A stretch of 64,000 bases of DNA, taken from contig NZ_VUNZ01000001.1 in the NCBI RefSeq assembly GCF_008386505.1, positions 2,101,937 through 2,165,936 of the forward strand, written 5' to 3'. The position numbers and the translations under genes are program-made. The stretch's first letter is position 1. Each line of letters starts with the position of its first letter. The DNA is from Chryseobacterium sediminis. GTDB taxonomy: Bacteria; Bacteroidota; Bacteroidia; Flavobacteriales; Weeksellaceae. This document shows positions 16,155 to 24,907 of this stretch, in pieces. The notes beneath the pieces were generated by a model. The model saw only the letters and a program-made list of their open reading frames with translations, was not told the origin of the DNA and did not search any database.

Positions 16155-16549
16155 ACCTTTATATTCTATTACTCTCATATTAAAACTCTTAATATTCTTT
16201 TGTTTCTTCCGGCTGGTTATCAATTTTTGAAATAAAACTTCAGAAACAGTCGGAAGAATTTTTAGATCATCCAAGAATAAACAATGTAAAATTTCTGGTT
16301 AAGCTTAAAAAAATTTAACATTCATTTTTTTAATAGTTAGCTCAAAAAGTGTAAAAATGTACTTTGCTTTTTATCCTACTCTTGAAGAATTGCTGATATG
16401 GCTTTTTATAAAGAGTATACCTGCCCATCAGCTTATTCACTCTTCTTTTTCACGATCAAAGCTATATTTTACGATAATAAAAATTGTCTTGCTTATCGCT
16501 GATCGGTATTATATTCACCCAACCGTCTGATTTACGATACGGCTATTTC
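16155..16549. other. Intergenic region between convergent genes
   Basis: No gene found. It begins with the terminator of the T9SS-cargo gene (16204-16263); the remaining ~290 bases are AT-rich with no recognisable signal. Confidence 0.5.
16204..16263 (+). terminator. Terminator of the T9SS-cargo gene
   Basis: TTCTTCCGGCTG (16204-16215) pairs with CAGTCGGAAGAA (16247-16258) at all 12 positions, one being G-U, followed by TTTTT. The loop is ~31 bases. Confidence 0.65.
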
Positions 16550-18067
16550 TTACATCTTCTGATTTGCCATTGTCACGTAGATGAGTCTTCCCCCTTCTTC
16601 TGCGGACAGCAATATTTTCTTACCATCAGTCAGTTCAACCATAGAACCAGGTGAAATTTCTTTCTGTTCTGTGACGTCTTTCATTCCTGATAAACTTTGG
16701 TTTACCAACACCCATTTTCCCTGATGAAATGTGAAATATCCCACAGGCATTTTATCCTGCATCGTCAGATTTTCGTTGCGTATCACTTTTCTGGAAACAT
16801 GCCATTTAAATAAGTACTGATTATGATAAACCATCAGTCTGTGGTTTTCAGGCTTCCATACCTCATCATCAAATTTGAAATACAAGTCTAATATCGGTAA
16901 TGTCCCCTGATGCGGTGTTCCACAGAACGGACATTTGGGGTTGCTGGTATTATCAAAAACATACCATTTTTCGGTACAATGGGAATTATGACAAGGCTGT
17001 ATCAGATCCACGGTTTTCAACAGAGCAGCTTCCCATTCATTGGCTGTGGGACGCCTGATAGGGTCATGTAATCCATCTATGAATGTTTTCCGGAATAATT
17101 CTGAAATATAAGGACCGGTTACAGTATAAGGAATCTTTTGAGGATCTCCCCAGAATGCATCCCATTTCCGAAGATGATCTGCTTTTACGTGATTGGATAG
17201 ATTTTCCGGATCTTCCACAAATAGAGCTTTTTCCCCCATGGATAGAATTTCATCTTTTTCAGAATCCAGATCCCATATTTTTCCTCCACGTAAAGGATGT
17301 CTTCTTAGCAGATACATATAAATGAGAACAGCAAGAGCATGCAGGTCTGTTTTTTGATTGGGCAGATGTCTTCCCGGATCCTGAAGGCTTAGATGTTTTG
17401 TTTTTAAAACTTCGGGAGCAATAAAGTCTGCGGTTCCTATCACTTCAGGCGGAAACAGTTTAGGAACAACAAGACCGTCTATATCAATAATACAGGCAGA
17501 CTTCGTTACAGGATCTACCAAAATGTTATTGTAAGATAAATCAGAATGTGCGAGCCCCATCTGATGCAGCTTTTTTACCCCTCTGCTGATATTGACGGCA
17601 ATCTGGAAATAGCTCAGCCAGTCTCCCAGCTCCGACTGGTCCAGTCTCAACGGATACTGCTGATTTCTGAACATGGGAGCGGTAAACCATTTTCCCACCT
17701 TATCTTCTCCCTGAATATTTTCTGAACCAATATATCCTTTTGCAAAATAGAATTTATTATGGTAAACAGGAACTACAATTCCTGTGAGTTTATTTTTTTC
17801 AACAATATCGTAAGGCCACCTGAATATTTCGTTCAGAAAGTACTCGGAAGCATTTCCGCTTTGTATACTTTGCAGATAGGTAGAAACAATTCTCATGATT
17901 CTTTCTTTTTGTCCTTCATCCAGCGGATTCCGGTAAAAAGCCACTACATATTCTTTATCGGGAGAAAAGTAAACATCTTTCACACCACCCCGGATAGGGT
18001 TTTCATCTACATATTCATAGGATTTGGCTGTATCCAGAACAGAAACAACCTTAATGGTTTTTTTCAT
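16550..18067 (-). CDS. Ter-associated protein kinase with zinc ribbon
   Basis: 505 residues, cytoplasmic. Residues ~140-345 are an eukaryotic-type Ser/Thr kinase C-lobe: catalytic loop AHSDLSYNN (Asp ~175), metal site IIDIDG in place of DFG, and APEVL. In the N-lobe the usual VAxK lysine is not evident; the strand reads YVVAFYRN (40-47). A Cys/His zinc ribbon (CHNSHC ... CPFCG) follows, then a beta-rich C-terminal domain. It is the last gene of the Ter cassette, 4 bases after the PP2C phosphatase, and is the kinase of the TerY-P (VWA-phosphatase-kinase) triad described by comparative genomics. Confidence 0.85.
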   Translation of the reverse strand: MKKTIKVVSVLDTAKSYEYVDENPIRGGVKDVYFSPDKEYVVAFYRNPLDEGQKERIMRIVSTYLQSIQSGNASEYFLNEIFRWPYDIVEKNKLTGIVVPVYHNKFYFAKGYIGSENIQGEDKVGKWFTAPMFRNQQYPLRLDQSELGDWLSYFQIAVNISRGVKKLHQMGLAHSDLSYNNILVDPVTKSACIIDIDGLVVPKLFPPEVIGTADFIAPEVLKTKHLSLQDPGRHLPNQKTDLHALAVLIYMYLLRRHPLRGGKIWDLDSEKDEILSMGEKALFVEDPENLSNHVKADHLRKWDAFWGDPQKIPYTVTGPYISELFRKTFIDGLHDPIRRPTANEWEAALLKTVDLIQPCHNSHCTEKWYVFDNTSNPKCPFCGTPHQGTLPILDLYFKFDDEVWKPENHRLMVYHNQYLFKWHVSRKVIRNENLTMQDKMPVGYFTFHQGKWVLVNQSLSGMKDVTEQKEISPGSMVELTDGKKILLSAEEGGRLIYVTMANQKM

Positions 18068-18071
18068 GGTA

Positions 18072-19349
18072 TTAATAGATTATTGCCAATGTACGGTCAT
18101 CGTGGTTTCCTCTGCTCCAGAAATCACTCCATATTAAAAGTTCTTCATCAATTTTTTCATCATGGATAAAGTCTGCTTTTGTGCGGTCATCGTTTTTTCC
18201 GGCCAGATCTTCAAAAAAAGATTTCCAGCTTTCTATATCTTCCAGTTTATTTTCGGTAATGAATTTCGGATCATAAATACCATCCGTCATCAGTACGAGA
18301 TAAGAAAAATCTTCTATACAGGTAATTCTGAAGCGGGAATTCATTTGATCATTAAAAATCTCTTTCATGGTGATAAAACGGGTGCCTCCACCAAACTCTC
18401 CTACATCCATCAGGTTTAAAAGTTTTACCTCAGAAAAATCAGAATTGATCAGGTTAATTGGGCAGTCTCCCACTCCAAAACTTAGAATCACATATCCAAA
18501 ACTAAACTTTTTAAGTAATGTAAAAATAAGTGTCGCATGCAAATCATTAACAGACAGCACATTTTCTGCTGCCGTTTTTTCTAATGTCTGATAGACAGAT
18601 AAAACACTTTCCGACAAAACATTTTTGATATTTTGCTCAGCATCCAACTGTTCTTCTCTGGAATGACCGGAAGCATACATCCGATTGATATTGTTTTCAA
18701 GTCTGCTTAAAATCTCCTGCGAATTGAAAAACTGATTGACCGTTGCCACTGCCAATCTTGAACCCTCTCTTGATGCAGTTGCCGAACCTGCTCCATCTGA
18801 AACTGAAACAATATTCCAGTCATTGGGCAAAATATTCACTGCAAAATCATCTTCCCGAAATTTCCCTTCATGGGCATGAGAACGTCCTCTTTTGGAAGCC
18901 ACGACGATTTTTTTGTCTGAAAATGAACCTTTGAATGATTCTTCCTCCGATTTGTAAAAAACTGCATTTTTATCGCTTGGAATATTTTTCCATAAGTCTT
19001 TGGGATCTGCATTTACAAAAAGCTGTATTTTTTTTTCTTCAATCTGCTTCTGATCATGAGTGTGATAAAACTGAACATCCAGATGATACATATTGTTGGT
19101 AACCGGCGTTCCTGAAATTGTATCATTTTCAAAGGTAAGTCCTGTTTCTTCAAGACCACTGATATTCTGAATTTTTATATTCGGAAAATCTTCCATGTCA
19201 AGACGGAATTCATAGAACTGTTTTGCACTGGCATTTTTCAATACCCAATGAGCATCTTTGAACTCTTCTTTTTCTCTATAAACAGCAGCTTGTTCCATCG
19301 TCTTTGGTTTAGAATCGGAGGCTGATTTTCTGAAGAATTTACCCATCAT
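18072..19349 (-). CDS. PP2C-type protein phosphatase with N-terminal Ig-like domain
   Basis: 425 residues. Residues ~155-420 are a PP2C domain: FREDDFAVN, VSVSDGAGSATASREGSRLAV and VLMTDGIYDPKF supply the metal-binding Asp/Gly residues. Residues ~40-115 read as a putative Ig domain of the He_PIG/cadherin-like type (LTFENDTISGTPVTNNMYHLDVQF), normally found in surface proteins, but there is no signal peptide. Its ATG overlaps the stop of the VWA/TerY gene by one base. It is expected to oppose the downstream kinase. Confidence 0.87.
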   Translation of the reverse strand: MMGKFFRKSASDSKPKTMEQAAVYREKEEFKDAHWVLKNASAKQFYEFRLDMEDFPNIKIQNISGLEETGLTFENDTISGTPVTNNMYHLDVQFYHTHDQKQIEEKKIQLFVNADPKDLWKNIPSDKNAVFYKSEEESFKGSFSDKKIVVASKRGRSHAHEGKFREDDFAVNILPNDWNIVSVSDGAGSATASREGSRLAVATVNQFFNSQEILSRLENNINRMYASGHSREEQLDAEQNIKNVLSESVLSVYQTLEKTAAENVLSVNDLHATLIFTLLKKFSFGYVILSFGVGDCPINLINSDFSEVKLLNLMDVGEFGGGTRFITMKEIFNDQMNSRFRITCIEDFSYLVLMTDGIYDPKFITENKLEDIESWKSFFEDLAGKNDDRTKADFIHDEKIDEELLIWSDFWSRGNHDDRTLAIIY

Positions 19350-20392
19350 TATCCTAAGGTTCTGTTAATATCAAATCCTCCACCGGAAAATCCGTAATAA
19401 TCCGAAGTTCCGCACCATGGACATTTACTGTATCCTTCTCCTCTCAGACAGTGAATACCGCCACACGAACAGGTTGCCAGTGCAATAGGATTGGCACAGT
19501 GAGGACATGAAGTTCCTCCATCCAGCTCTTCTATATTGATTTTAAGATTCGTTTTTTGGTTTGAAGAAAGTCTATAGTAGGCTTTTTCATCAATTTTATA
19601 AGCCCCATCCAGTCTGTAATATCTTGTTGCCATCCCCGGAATACTTGATTCCGCAAATGCTTTTTTAAATTTCATTAAATAAAGCTTCTCTGTTTCCTGA
19701 CATTTCCCGTTTAATACTACAAAATTGTTATCCGGAAATCTCTGCTCCATTTCAGGATCTACTTTCTCAAGGATAAGGGAATCAATCTTAGAAAGGTTAA
19801 TTCCTTCTTTTTTGGCTTCCGTTACACTTTGGCTGGTTGTTTTAATAGAATCTGTTACCCATTTGAAAAATTCTTTATAGGAATTCTCATCAGAGTTATT
19901 AAACAGCAACACATTATCGGCCAATGAACCGAGAAGTTTATAGTTTGTATTTTCACCTATGGATACAGCAATTGTATTGGATTTCCCACTGTACTTACTA
20001 TTCCACCTTTCAATAGCTTTGGTAGCATCATCAGTGGGAACACCGTCTGTAAACAGAAAAACGATAGGTTTCCAATCGCCTTTTCTCTCATAGGTTGTCT
20101 TCACAATATCCCTGTCGATACAATCCATTACTTTGATTAAACCCTGAGAAAGTGAAGTACCGCTTCCAATTGGGATTTTTGGAGGATAAAAACTGATAAT
20201 ATCCTGCATCGGAGTAATCACTTCCGCTTCTCCTGCAAAACCTATCACAGAAATATAAACAGTTTCCAGTGAATACGGATCTTTTTTTAATTCCCTGATG
20301 ATATTGGCGATACCTTCCTGTACCTGCTCAATAGGTTCTCCTACCATAGATTCGGAGATGTCTACTAAAAAATAAATAGGCAGTCTTCTCAT
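19349..20392 (-). CDS. TerY-like VWA protein with C-terminal zinc ribbon
   Basis: 347 residues. The N-terminal ~200 residues are a von Willebrand A domain with intact MIDAS (FLVDISESMVGEPIEQ; GSGTSLSQG; FLFTDGVPTDD). The C-terminal ~60 residues carry a treble of Cys pairs (CPHC, CSCGGIHC, CPWCG) forming zinc ribbons. This is the TerY partner of the phosphatase and kinase downstream. It follows the shorter VWA gene by 17 bases. Confidence 0.87.
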   Translation of the reverse strand: MRRLPIYFLVDISESMVGEPIEQVQEGIANIIRELKKDPYSLETVYISVIGFAGEAEVITPMQDIISFYPPKIPIGSGTSLSQGLIKVMDCIDRDIVKTTYERKGDWKPIVFLFTDGVPTDDATKAIERWNSKYSGKSNTIAVSIGENTNYKLLGSLADNVLLFNNSDENSYKEFFKWVTDSIKTTSQSVTEAKKEGINLSKIDSLILEKVDPEMEQRFPDNNFVVLNGKCQETEKLYLMKFKKAFAESSIPGMATRYYRLDGAYKIDEKAYYRLSSNQKTNLKINIEELDGGTSCPHCANPIALATCSCGGIHCLRGEGYSKCPWCGTSDYYGFSGGGFDINRTLG

Positions 20393-20409
20393 GTTGTAAA
20401 GACAATTTT

Positions 20410-21048
20410 TTAAATAATAATATTAAGCTCCGATGGTGGCGGAGGTAATGTGATATTTTCTCCCGTATTTTGCGACTGTCCTCCCTGTGTAATAGAAGAA
20501 CTCACCCATTTGAAAAAGGAAGAAAGGGTAATAGCGTCTGTGGTATCCAGTTTTACCACATGATCAGTCAGTTCTTTCAGAAACTGTTCGTCTGCTTTCG
20601 GGCCGGCTGCACAACCTACGATGGCTCCAAACTCCAGTCCTCTGATCACAGGAATCATTTGTCTGTATTTCTGAATATCCGAAGGTTTTCCATCTGTAAA
20701 TATAAAAAGTAACGGCTGCCAGTCTCCTTTTGCATCGGCCGATTCTTTTACAATCTCTTTCTGTACCAATCCGGAAACCATTTCCAATGCAGCTCCTGTA
20801 TGGGTTGGGCCACTGTCCGGACAGGTAATTTCCATGGGATAAAAGCTTGCCAGATCCGTTAAAGGAATAATATTTTTAACTTCTCTATCGAAGGTAATAA
20901 CACTTAGATGCAAACTATCCATCGCCTGTGGATCCGCACGAAGCATACTGATCAATCCATTGAATCCATTATTCAGTGCCTGAATAGGCTCCCCGTTCAT
21001 AGAACCTGAAGTATCTAATAGAAAATAAGCTAATAATCTCCTGCTCAT
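20410..21048 (-). CDS. VWA domain protein of the Ter cassette
   Basis: 212 residues, essentially one VWA domain: MIDAS LLDTSGSMNGEPIQALNNG, second metal residue in SGPTHTGAAL, and FIFTDGKPSD. The C-terminus is a short proline stretch (PPPPSELNIII). It is a paralogue of the next gene without the zinc ribbon. An elaborate hairpin separates it from the upstream TerD gene. Confidence 0.87.
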   Translation of the reverse strand: MSRRLLAYFLLDTSGSMNGEPIQALNNGFNGLISMLRADPQAMDSLHLSVITFDREVKNIIPLTDLASFYPMEITCPDSGPTHTGAALEMVSGLVQKEIVKESADAKGDWQPLLFIFTDGKPSDIQKYRQMIPVIRGLEFGAIVGCAAGPKADEQFLKELTDHVVKLDTTDAITLSSFFKWVSSSITQGGQSQNTGENITLPPPPSELNIII

Positions 21049-21070
21049 TATATGACAAGTATTAAGTCTG

Positions 21071-21108
21071 AAGCCGGCGGAGGAAGTCGAAGACTTCCAA
21101 GCCGGCTT
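21071..21108 (-). other. Two-tier intercistronic hairpin in the Ter operon
   Basis: AAGCCGGC (21071-21078) pairs with GCCGGCTT (21101-21108), enclosing GGAAGTC (21082-21088) / GACTTCC (21092-21098) with a 3-base loop. In the minus-strand RNA no T tract follows, so it is more likely an RNA stability or processing element than a terminator. Confidence 0.55.
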
Positions 21109-21136
21109 TTATTTTGGTTTGATAAAAATTAAGAAT

Positions 21137-21814
21137 CTAGTTGGAATAAGCGTACTGCTGTCTCAGAATATCTATAAAGTTATCTGTATGATGCGGCTCA
21201 CCCACAGCACGGAATTTCCAATCTCCGTTATGACGGTATGCTTCTGCAAAAACCATAGCACACATTCCGTTCATACTTGAATCTCCGGAAAGGCTGTATT
21301 TTGTAATTTCTTTTCCTGCAGCATCTACCGCACGGATAAATGCATTTTCAATCATTCCGAAGTGCTGGTTATTCGTTCTTCCCTGATAAATGGTAACAAT
21401 AAATACAATTTTCTGATAGCTCTGATCCAGCTGATCCAGTTTTACAATGATCTGCTCATCATCTCCATCTCCTGCTCCGGTTCTGTTATCTCCTGTAAGC
21501 CATACATTTCCGCTTGGATGCTGCATAGAATTGAAGAAAACCACATCTCCCTGATAAAGTCCCATCTGTCTTCCGTCATTGGTCTGTACCGTTCTTCCAA
21601 GATTCGCTACTTTGCCATTGCCATCTAAAAGGAAAGCTACTGCATCAAGATCATATTCGGCTTCCTTACTAAACAGTTTTCCAAAGAATCCTCCACCTGG
21701 TTTTCTTACATCCCATCCTAAGCCAATGGTTACTTTTGAAAGATCATAAACGCTTTCTCCGCGGTCATTCTTTCTTAAATCTATCGTTTGTCCTTTCTGT
21801 AAATTAATTGCCAT
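21137..21814 (-). CDS. TerD family protein
   Basis: 225 residues of the TerD/CABP stress-protein fold: MAINLQKGQTIDL, VTIGLGWDVRKPGGG, an acidic Ca-binding strand YDLDAVAFLLD, DDEQIIVKLDQL and a C-terminal WKFRAVGEPHH. TerD domains bind calcium and associate with membranes and metal/oxidant stress complexes. The insert FFGKLFSKEAE after the first motif distinguishes it from its paralogue 30 bases upstream. Confidence 0.88.
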   Translation of the reverse strand: MAINLQKGQTIDLRKNDRGESVYDLSKVTIGLGWDVRKPGGGFFGKLFSKEAEYDLDAVAFLLDGNGKVANLGRTVQTNDGRQMGLYQGDVVFFNSMQHPSGNVWLTGDNRTGAGDGDDEQIIVKLDQLDQSYQKIVFIVTIYQGRTNNQHFGMIENAFIRAVDAAGKEITKYSLSGDSSMNGMCAMVFAEAYRHNGDWKFRAVGEPHHTDNFIDILRQQYAYSN

Positions 21815-21843
21815 AGTTATTGTTTTTGTGTATTGGAGTGTTT

Positions 21844-22419
21844 TTATTTGATAATTTGTCCTTTATAGTATTTCTCCAGGAAGAAACCAAGATCTGCTCT
21901 GTATCCTATTCCCGAAGCTTCAAATTTCCAGCTACCGTTTCTTTTATACAGCCTTCCGAACTCTACACCGGTTTCAATAGAGAAATCTTCGTCCAGTTCA
22001 TATTTTGCAATTTCCTGATTTGAATGATTATCTACAACTCGGATATAAGAGTTTCTCACCTGTCCGAAATTCTGTCTCCTTCTTTCAAAATCTTCTATGG
22101 TTACTACGAAAAGAATCTCCTGCACTCTTGAATCTACTTTATCAAGATCTATTATGATTGCTTCATCATCATCACCATCACTGTTTTTACCATTGGGATC
22201 ATCACCTGTATGGGTAAGAGCGCCATCCGGAGAATTCAGGTTATTGTAAAAAACAAAATATTCTTCACTTACTAATTTTCTGTCAGAATCAATCATGATT
22301 GCAGAAGCGTCCAGGTCAAAATCGTAACCGGTTCCTTCATTGGGATCCCAGCCTAATCCAATCGTCATTTTAGTCAATCCTATGTCGATTTTTTGTCCTT
22401 TCTGTAGATTAATTGCCAT
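21844..22419 (-). CDS. TerD family protein, first gene of the Ter cassette
   Basis: 191 residues. TerD motifs are complete: NLQKGQKIDI, MTIGLGWDPNEG, YDFDLDASAIMID, the acidic loop NSDGDDDEAIIIDLDKV and WKFEASGIGYRADL. It opens a minus-strand operon of six genes (terD, terD, VWA, TerY-like VWA, PP2C, kinase). No TerC or TerZABE genes are present nearby, so this is a compact signalling form of a Ter locus. Confidence 0.9.
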   Translation of the reverse strand: MAINLQKGQKIDIGLTKMTIGLGWDPNEGTGYDFDLDASAIMIDSDRKLVSEEYFVFYNNLNSPDGALTHTGDDPNGKNSDGDDDEAIIIDLDKVDSRVQEILFVVTIEDFERRRQNFGQVRNSYIRVVDNHSNQEIAKYELDEDFSIETGVEFGRLYKRNGSWKFEASGIGYRADLGFFLEKYYKGQIIK

Positions 22420-22476
22420 AGTGTTTTATATTATGATTATTTTTCGCATTAAGATAGAAGTGATTTATGAATTGAC

Positions 22477-22484
22477 CAAATTTA
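22477..22484 (-). promoter_or_regulatory. TAnnTTTG promoter box of the Ter operon
   Basis: Minus-strand TAAATTTG, 57 bases before the first terD ATG (22419). Confidence 0.55.
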
Positions 22485-22542
22485 TTTAGGAAAAAATGAT
22501 CTATAGAGCCCAATTAAAGCTATTTAAGTCACCAATCACCAT

Positions 22543-22573
22543 AAAAAAAGGTTCAATTAAAAAATTGAACCTT
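22543..22573 (-). terminator. Terminator of the panD-flippase operon
   Basis: GGTTCAATT (22550-22558) / AATTGAACC (22563-22571) with a T tract on the minus strand, 24 bases after the flippase-like gene. Confidence 0.8.
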
Positions 22574-22596
22574 GTATTGTATAAAAGAGTATTGAA

Positions 22597-23625
22597 TTAA
22601 TTTTCAAAATTCTTATCCGAAACTGCAGCATTTCTTGCTTTTGCCAGCATAGGAATGGAAATCAGTCCCATCACCAGCATAATAACAATCTGCAGTGGTA
22701 AAGAAATAAAGGAATAGGTTAATCCCATTTCACCTCCGAAATCAGCACTTTTTCCTACGGATATAAAAAGCGCCATAAAGCCGTATTTCATCGCAAGATT
22801 ATAAGCTCCAATTCCTCCACTGGCAGGAATAATCATCCCCAATGTTCCTACTACAATAATGAAGAAACCGTCAGCAAAGGTAAATGCGGATGTTTCAGGA
22901 AGAGCAAAACATACAAGATAAGCTGCTAAATAATAACAAATCCAGATTCCTAATGTATAAAGGATGAATTTTCCTTTTTCTTTTAATTTAAAGATGGAAG
23001 TTAATCCCTGAAAAATCCCATCAATAAAGTTGACAATTTTTCCTAAAAACGGAATTCCTGAAAGTTTCTTTTTGAATACGAAAAATAAAATGGTTCCTAC
23101 AATCAGAATTGAAAGGCCCAATAAAATCTTATTAGGATTCATACTGATTCCTGAATTTTTGTAGAATGACAGAATTGCATCATACTTAAACAATAAAGTC
23201 AATCCTAAAAATCCCAGCATACAAACCAAATCCACCACTCTTTCCAAAATGATCGTTCCAAAAGATTTGTCTACAGGTACTTTTTCCACTCCATACAAAG
23301 CCGTTGCCCTTGCCACTTCACCACTTCTCGGGATAGTAAGATTCATCAGATACCCAAATGATATTGACCAGAGAGCATTAGAATTTGAAATACGGTGTCC
23401 CATTGGCTCCAGCATTAAATTCCAGCGAATCGCCCTAAACCAATAGGCAAGAAGGCCAAATACAGAAGCAAACAATACCCAAAGATAGTTTGCCTTCGCC
23501 AGTGACTTCTGAATGACTTTAAAATCAAGCCCTCTTAAGGCAAGCCATAAAAAAAAGCCTGCAAAAGCAAGCGATATTACTATTGTTAATATTGATTTTA
23601 CCGGACTTTTTGATGTTTTCTCCAT
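22597..23625 (-). CDS. Flippase-like LPG_synthase_TM (YbhN/UPF0104) membrane protein
   Basis: 342 residues with about eight helices. The pattern YWFRAIRWNLMLEPMG, LTIPRSGEVARATALYGVEKVPVDKSFGTIILERVVDL and IPASGGIGAYNLAMKYGFM is that of the lysylphosphatidylglycerol synthase transmembrane / AglD-like family. Members are thought to move lipids or lipid-linked precursors across the inner membrane. It begins 3 bases after panD, so it is co-transcribed. Confidence 0.85.
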   Translation of the reverse strand: MEKTSKSPVKSILTIVISLAFAGFFLWLALRGLDFKVIQKSLAKANYLWVLFASVFGLLAYWFRAIRWNLMLEPMGHRISNSNALWSISFGYLMNLTIPRSGEVARATALYGVEKVPVDKSFGTIILERVVDLVCMLGFLGLTLLFKYDAILSFYKNSGISMNPNKILLGLSILIVGTILFFVFKKKLSGIPFLGKIVNFIDGIFQGLTSIFKLKEKGKFILYTLGIWICYYLAAYLVCFALPETSAFTFADGFFIIVVGTLGMIIPASGGIGAYNLAMKYGFMALFISVGKSADFGGEMGLTYSFISLPLQIVIMLVMGLISIPMLAKARNAAVSDKNFEN

Positions 23626-23628
23626 GTA

Positions 23629-23979
23629 CTAGGTAAGAAGATTTGTTTTTTCATCCGGGAAAACGATCTTTGGCTGGAAGTCTTTAGCCTCTTCCGGGGT
23701 CATCTGCGCATAAGCAATAACGATGATGATGTCATCTTTCTGTACTTTTCTTGCTGCAGGCCCGTTCAGACATACTTCTCCGGATTTTCTTTTTCCTTTG
23801 ATAACGTACGTGTCAAAACGTTCTCCGTTGTTCACATTCACGATATAAACCCTCTCTCCTACTACCAAACCGGCAGCTTCAATAAGATCTTCATCTATTG
23901 TTATACTTCCAATATAATTAAGGTCAGAAGCTGTTACTCTTACCCTATGAATCTTAGACTTGAAAACTTCTATTAGCAT
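23629..23979 (-). CDS. panD: Aspartate 1-decarboxylase
   Basis: 116 residues. Converts L-aspartate to beta-alanine for pantothenate and CoA. The proenzyme self-cleaves between Gly24 and Ser25 ([13 protein letters not shown]), making the pyruvoyl group; downstream [28 protein letters not shown] and [11 protein letters not shown] match the family. The ATG lies 4 bases after a TAnnTTTG box, so the mRNA is probably leaderless. Confidence 0.95.
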   Translation of the reverse strand: MLIEVFKSKIHRVRVTASDLNYIGSITIDEDLIEAAGLVVGERVYIVNVNNGERFDTYVIKGKRKSGEVCLNGPAARKVQKDDIIIVIAYAQMTPEEAKDFQPKIVFPDEKTNLLT

Positions 23980-23983
23980 GATG

Positions 23984-23991
23984 CAAATTTA
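23984..23991 (-). promoter_or_regulatory. TAnnTTTG box 4 bases before panD (leaderless)
   Basis: Minus strand TAAATTTG, CATC, ATG. Confidence 0.6.
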
Positions 23992-24314
23992 TTAATAAAA
24001 ATTAATAAAACAGCTCTTTAGTATCATTTAAAAACTCCCACAAACACAGGGGTTTAATTTTACAAAACACAAGGATTTTGAAAATTGCTTATAAATTTAA
24101 TAATCATATGATTAAAAAAATTAATTGTTTATACTTAATTTAGGATTTAATAAATACAAAAAATAATATTAACTTTTTGCTAAAGTCAATAAACATAAGC
24201 ATTTGGCATGATTTTAGTAACGCGTAACGTAGATTTTCTGTAAAAAGTGGAATTATCATATTTTAACTGTTTTCACCAAAAAGTAAAAAAATTTTACAAG
24301 TTTTAATAAAAAAA

Positions 24315-24344
24315 TTGCACAATTAGAAAATAGTATTATATTTG
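24315..24344 (+). promoter_or_regulatory. Promoter of the HU gene
   Basis: TTG 24315-24317, 19 bases, TATATTTG 24337-24344: both consensus elements with ideal spacing, 34 bases before the ATG. Confidence 0.75.
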
Positions 24345-24378
24345 CTATAATTACGAACTAACTTTAATATTAAAAATT

Positions 24379-24669
24379 ATGAACAAGTCTGAATTAATCG
24401 ACGCAATCGCTAAAGATGCAGGTATCACTAAAGTTGCAGCAAAAGCTGCTTTAGAATCTTTCATTGGTAACGTAACTACTACTTTAAAGAAAAAAGACGG
24501 AAAAGTGTCTTTAGTAGGTTTCGGTACTTTCTCAGTAGCTGAGAGAGCTGCTAGACAAGGGATTAACCCTGCAACTAAAAAACCGATCAAGATCGCTGCT
24601 AAAAAAGTTGCTAAATTTAAAGCTGGGGCTGATTTATCAAATGCAGTTTCAGGTGCTAAGAAAAAATAA
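24379..24669 (+). CDS. hup: HU family DNA-binding protein
   Basis: 96 residues. The HU fold is clear: MNKSELIDAIAKDAGITKVAAKAALESFIGNVTTTLKKKDGKVSLVGFGTFSVAERAARQGINPATKKPIKI, with the beta-arm proline in INPATKKP. A dimeric nucleoid protein that bends DNA without sequence preference. It has a consensus promoter and a strong terminator, as expected for an abundant protein. Confidence 0.95.
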   Translation: MNKSELIDAIAKDAGITKVAAKAALESFIGNVTTTLKKKDGKVSLVGFGTFSVAERAARQGINPATKKPIKIAAKKVAKFKAGADLSNAVSGAKKK

Positions 24670-24692
24670 TCATTCAGATTAAAAAAATTCAG

Positions 24693-24720
24693 GGCTGTTT
24701 CTTAGAAACAGCCTTTTTTA
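24693..24720 (+). terminator. Terminator of the HU gene
   Basis: GGCTGTTTC - TTA - GAAACAGCC followed by TTTTTT. Confidence 0.9.
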
Positions 24721-24808
24721 TTTCAAATTGTGGAAAATTATTAAGCAATTAAGACATTTTAAACGTATTAAGTTTCGTCTAAAGTCTTTTTCATGGTTAA
24801 AAATAAAT

Positions 24809-24828
24809 AAGCGGGCTAAAGCCCGCTT
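24809..24828. repeat. REP-like palindrome between hup and pdxH
   Basis: AAGCGGGC-TAAA-GCCCGCTT, a GC-rich hairpin in AT-rich surroundings. It may terminate pdxH (T-rich on the minus strand side) but has the look of a dispersed palindromic repeat. Confidence 0.55.
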
Positions 24829-24907
24829 CTATTGATATTAAAAATTTATATTTTCAGAATAGTTTTACAGTAAAAACTACACCACTAAGTTCTAGTTTCT
24901 AATCTTT

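Larger units (their letters stand above)
23980..24378. other. AT-rich divergent intergenic region panD / hup
   Basis: No gene. It holds the panD box at one end and the HU promoter at the other. The ~320 bases between are very AT-rich, with no ORF or strong hairpin seen. Confidence 0.55.
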
